Source of the DNA: JADJNW01 sp964517175
GTDB lineage: Bacteria; Bacteroidota; Bacteroidia; Chitinophagales; Saprospiraceae
Reading direction: 5' to 3'
Assembly: GCA_964517175.1 (NCBI GenBank)
Contig: CAZFBU010000057.1
Location: forward strand, 1 to 24,445
Length of the DNA stretch: 24,445 bases
The position numbers and the translations under genes were made by a program. The stretch's first letter is position 1; the number at the start of each line of letters is the position of its first letter. This document shows positions 22,654 through 24,445 of the stretch, piece after piece. The notes beneath the pieces were generated by a model that saw only the letters and a program-made list of their open reading frames with translations, did no database searches and was not told the DNA's origin.

Positions 22654-24330
22654 TTAAACCTCATCCGTTACACAGCCCTCGCTGGCGGAAGAAACGACTT
22701 TTGCATAGTGCCGCAGCCTTCCCTGCGTAGCCTGGATGGGCGGTGCCTGCCATCTGGCGCGGCGTTTTGCAATTTCCGCATCGCTCAGGTTGGCATGCAA
22801 TTTATTGTTCTCAGCATCAATCGTGATCTCATCGCCATTTTCCAGTAGCGCGATCAGTCCGCCGACCTGCGCCTCGGGCGTGATGTGCCCAACCACAAAC
22901 CCGTGCGTCCCGCCGCTAAATCGTCCGTCCGTGATCAGCGCCACCTTATTGCCTAAGCCTTCGCCCATGATCGCGGAAGTCGGCTTCAGCATTTCCGGCA
23001 TGCCGGGCGCGCCTTTCGGTCCGCTGTAGCGAATGACGATCACGTCACCTGCCTGAATTTCTTTATTTACAATCGCCTCATTTGCATCTGCTTCACCATC
23101 AAAAACTCGCGCTTTGCCGGTGAAGACTTCACCTTCCTTGCCGGTAATTTTTGCGACAGCACCCTGCTCGGCGAGATTGCCATACAAAATTTGGATATGC
23201 CCGCTGGCTTTAATCGGATTGTCAATCGGACGAATCACATCTTGCCCAGCCTGCAAATCGGGGACTTCTGCCAAATTTTCAGCGATCGTTTTTCCGGTCA
23301 CGGTCAAACATTCCCCATGAAAATAACCTGCTTCCAGGAGCATTTTCATGACACCCGGTACACCGCCTACGTTGTGCAAATCTTCCATCACATACTTGCC
23401 ACTTGGCTTCAAATCTGCCAGGAAAGGGGTTTTATCGCCAATGGTTTGAAAATCATCAAGCGTCAACTTCACGCCCACCGATTTCGCAATAGCGATCAGG
23501 TGCAGCACCGCATTCGTAGAGCCGCCGAGCACCGTCACAATGGTGAGTGCATTTTCGAAAGCCTCGCGCGTCATGATGTCGCGCGGCTTAATGTCTCTTT
23601 CCAGCAAATGCCGAATTGCTACCCCTACCCTTCTACAATCTGATTCTTTTTCTGAATTTCTAGCTGGATAAGAAGAATTGAACGGCAAACTCATGCCCAT
23701 TGCCTCAATCGCCGAAGCCATCGTATTCGCCGTGTACATGCCGCCGCAAGCCCCCGGACCAGGGCAAGCGCCCTTGATAATTGCCCGAAAATCAGGCTCT
23801 TCCAGTTTTCCGGCTATGCGCTGGCCCAGTGCCTCGAACGCCGAGACGATGTCCAGCTTTTGGTTTGCGTGGCAACCCGGGCTGATCGTGCCGCCATACA
23901 CCAGAATCGCCGGACGGTTCAAGCGCCCCAGCGCCATCATCGCGCCGGGCATATTTTTATCGCAACCGGTCACCGCCACAATGGCGTCGTACCACTGCGC
24001 ACCGGCTACTGTTTCAATAGAATCGGCGATCAGATCGCGCGAAGGCAGGGAATAACGCATACCTTCTGTGCCCATCGACATACCGTCGCTCACGCCAATT
24101 GTATGAAATATCAGACCGACCAATTCTTCTTTCCAGATGCTATCTTTTACTAATTTTGCTAAATCATTTAGGTGCATATTGCAAGTATTACCTTCCCAGC
24201 CGGTGCTGACAATGCCCACTTGCGCCTTTTTCAAATCATCATCCGTCAATCCGATGCCATAAAACATTGCCTGTGCTGCCGGCAGTGTATCATCCTGCGT
24301 AATTCTTTTGCTGTATTTATTTAATTCCAA
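22654..24330 (-). CDS. ilvD: Dihydroxy-acid dehydratase
   Basis: IlvD dehydrates 2,3-dihydroxy-isovalerate and -methylvalerate to the 2-keto acids of valine and isoleucine synthesis. The 558-residue protein has three cysteines at the cluster positions of [2Fe-2S] enzymes: C50 in GNTCNMH, C123 in TGCDKNMPGA and C195 in GPGACGGMYTANTM. Other signatures are SDGMSMGTEGMRYSLPSRDL and GRFSGGTHGFVVGHITPEA near the C-terminus. The start is a TTG at 24330: the frame has a stop two codons upstream, the next ATG is only at residue 22, and MELNKYSKRITQ is the normal family N-terminus. It is the first gene of ilvD-ilvB-ilvN on the minus strand. A -7-like box lies about 66 bases upstream. Confidence 0.95.
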   Translation of the reverse strand: MELNKYSKRITQDDTLPAAQAMFYGIGLTDDDLKKAQVGIVSTGWEGNTCNMHLNDLAKLVKDSIWKEELVGLIFHTIGVSDGMSMGTEGMRYSLPSRDLIADSIETVAGAQWYDAIVAVTGCDKNMPGAMMALGRLNRPAILVYGGTISPGCHANQKLDIVSAFEALGQRIAGKLEEPDFRAIIKGACPGPGACGGMYTANTMASAIEAMGMSLPFNSSYPARNSEKESDCRRVGVAIRHLLERDIKPRDIMTREAFENALTIVTVLGGSTNAVLHLIAIAKSVGVKLTLDDFQTIGDKTPFLADLKPSGKYVMEDLHNVGGVPGVMKMLLEAGYFHGECLTVTGKTIAENLAEVPDLQAGQDVIRPIDNPIKASGHIQILYGNLAEQGAVAKITGKEGEVFTGKARVFDGEADANEAIVNKEIQAGDVIVIRYSGPKGAPGMPEMLKPTSAIMGEGLGNKVALITDGRFSGGTHGFVVGHITPEAQVGGLIALLENGDEITIDAENNKLHANLSDAEIAKRRARWQAPPIQATQGRLRHYAKVVSSASEGCVTDEV

Positions 24331-24370
24331 TGTTCAAATATTATATCATGAATTAATAAAATTTTCAAAC

Positions 24371-24385
24371 CTTCAACTTTTCAAC
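24371..24385. repeat. Short octamer-like tract upstream of ilvD
   Basis: CTTCAAC followed by TTTTCAAC, preceded by TTTTCAAAC, resembles the period-8 tracts at 4747, 20595 and 22571. It lies in the presumed ilvD leader. Confidence 0.35.
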
Positions 24386-24395
24386 TTTCTTTTTC

Positions 24396-24403
24396 CAAAT
24401 GTA
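24396..24403 (-). promoter_or_regulatory. Putative -7 promoter box for the ilvDBN operon
   Basis: On the minus strand this reads TACATTTG, an exact TAnnTTTG match about 66 bases before the ilvD TTG start. No well-spaced -33 box is visible in the remaining bases. No attenuator-type leader peptide rich in Leu, Val or Ile codons was recognised in between. Confidence 0.4.
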
Positions 24404-24445
24404 GTCGGTCTGAGCGTGCGATGTGAAACCAAAAAAAAGGAGTGT

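Noticed and set aside
1..24445. CRISPR array, tRNA, rRNA, insertion sequence or integrase
   Set aside because: No regularly spaced repeats, cloverleaf-like sequence, transposase or recombinase reading frame was seen; the octamer tracts are contiguous and too short to be CRISPR.

Overview
The window looks like a chromosomal stretch of a Bacteroidota bacterium, possibly a Saprospiria/Chitinophagia-type lineage; this assignment is an inference. The signs are the protein families (YjgR-like ATPase, DUF3298 lipoprotein, Cys-tailed CDF transporter, futalosine-pathway MqnD), weak Shine-Dalgarno signals, and several matches to the Bacteroidota -7 promoter box TAnnTTTG in front of genes. It is mostly housekeeping DNA with one accessory-looking gene. 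No tRNA, rRNA, CRISPR array or transposase was seen. Three runs of exactly 100 N mark scaffold joins.

Layout: (1) 64-2431, plus strand: a tightly coupled trio, PAP2 phosphatase, ZIP metal transporter and ribD, each start codon sharing a base with the previous stop. (2) 2523-3080: an exported thioredoxin-like protein, ending in a strong hairpin terminator. (3) 3130-5686, minus: a membrane-anchored DRGH nuclease followed by a HerA/YjgR-like ATPase. (4) 5951-7635, plus: coaE and murB. (5) 7692-10490, minus: pgi and a membrane-anchored NlpC/P60-like protein, separated by a 288-bp spacer rich in small inverted repeats. (6) 10617-12527, plus: a CDF metal transporter and a double-domain UspA. (7) 12524-15782, minus: a pseudouridine synthase, a DUF3298 lipoprotein and a GT39-type membrane glycosyltransferase. 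(8) 15858-16688, plus: mqnD. (9) 17003-19837, plus: a 944-residue protein joining a RelE/ParE-like N-terminal domain, a complete UvrD/Rep-type SF1 helicase and an ankyrin-like segment. (10) 20055-24330, minus: ilvD-ilvB-ilvN for branched-chain amino acid synthesis.

The most interesting gene is the RelE-like/helicase/ankyrin fusion. It is more AT-rich than its neighbours in sampled lines, sits alone between two assembly gaps, and occupies the position just downstream of ilvN. It may be a defence or stress-response protein, but its function cannot be read from the sequence. The gap inside ilvB is an assembly artefact: 55 identical bases flank the Ns, and merging them restores one continuous 581-residue reading frame. 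A second theme is octamer-periodic intergenic DNA at four places (near 4747, 20595, 22571-22650 and 24370), which no gene or standard element explains.
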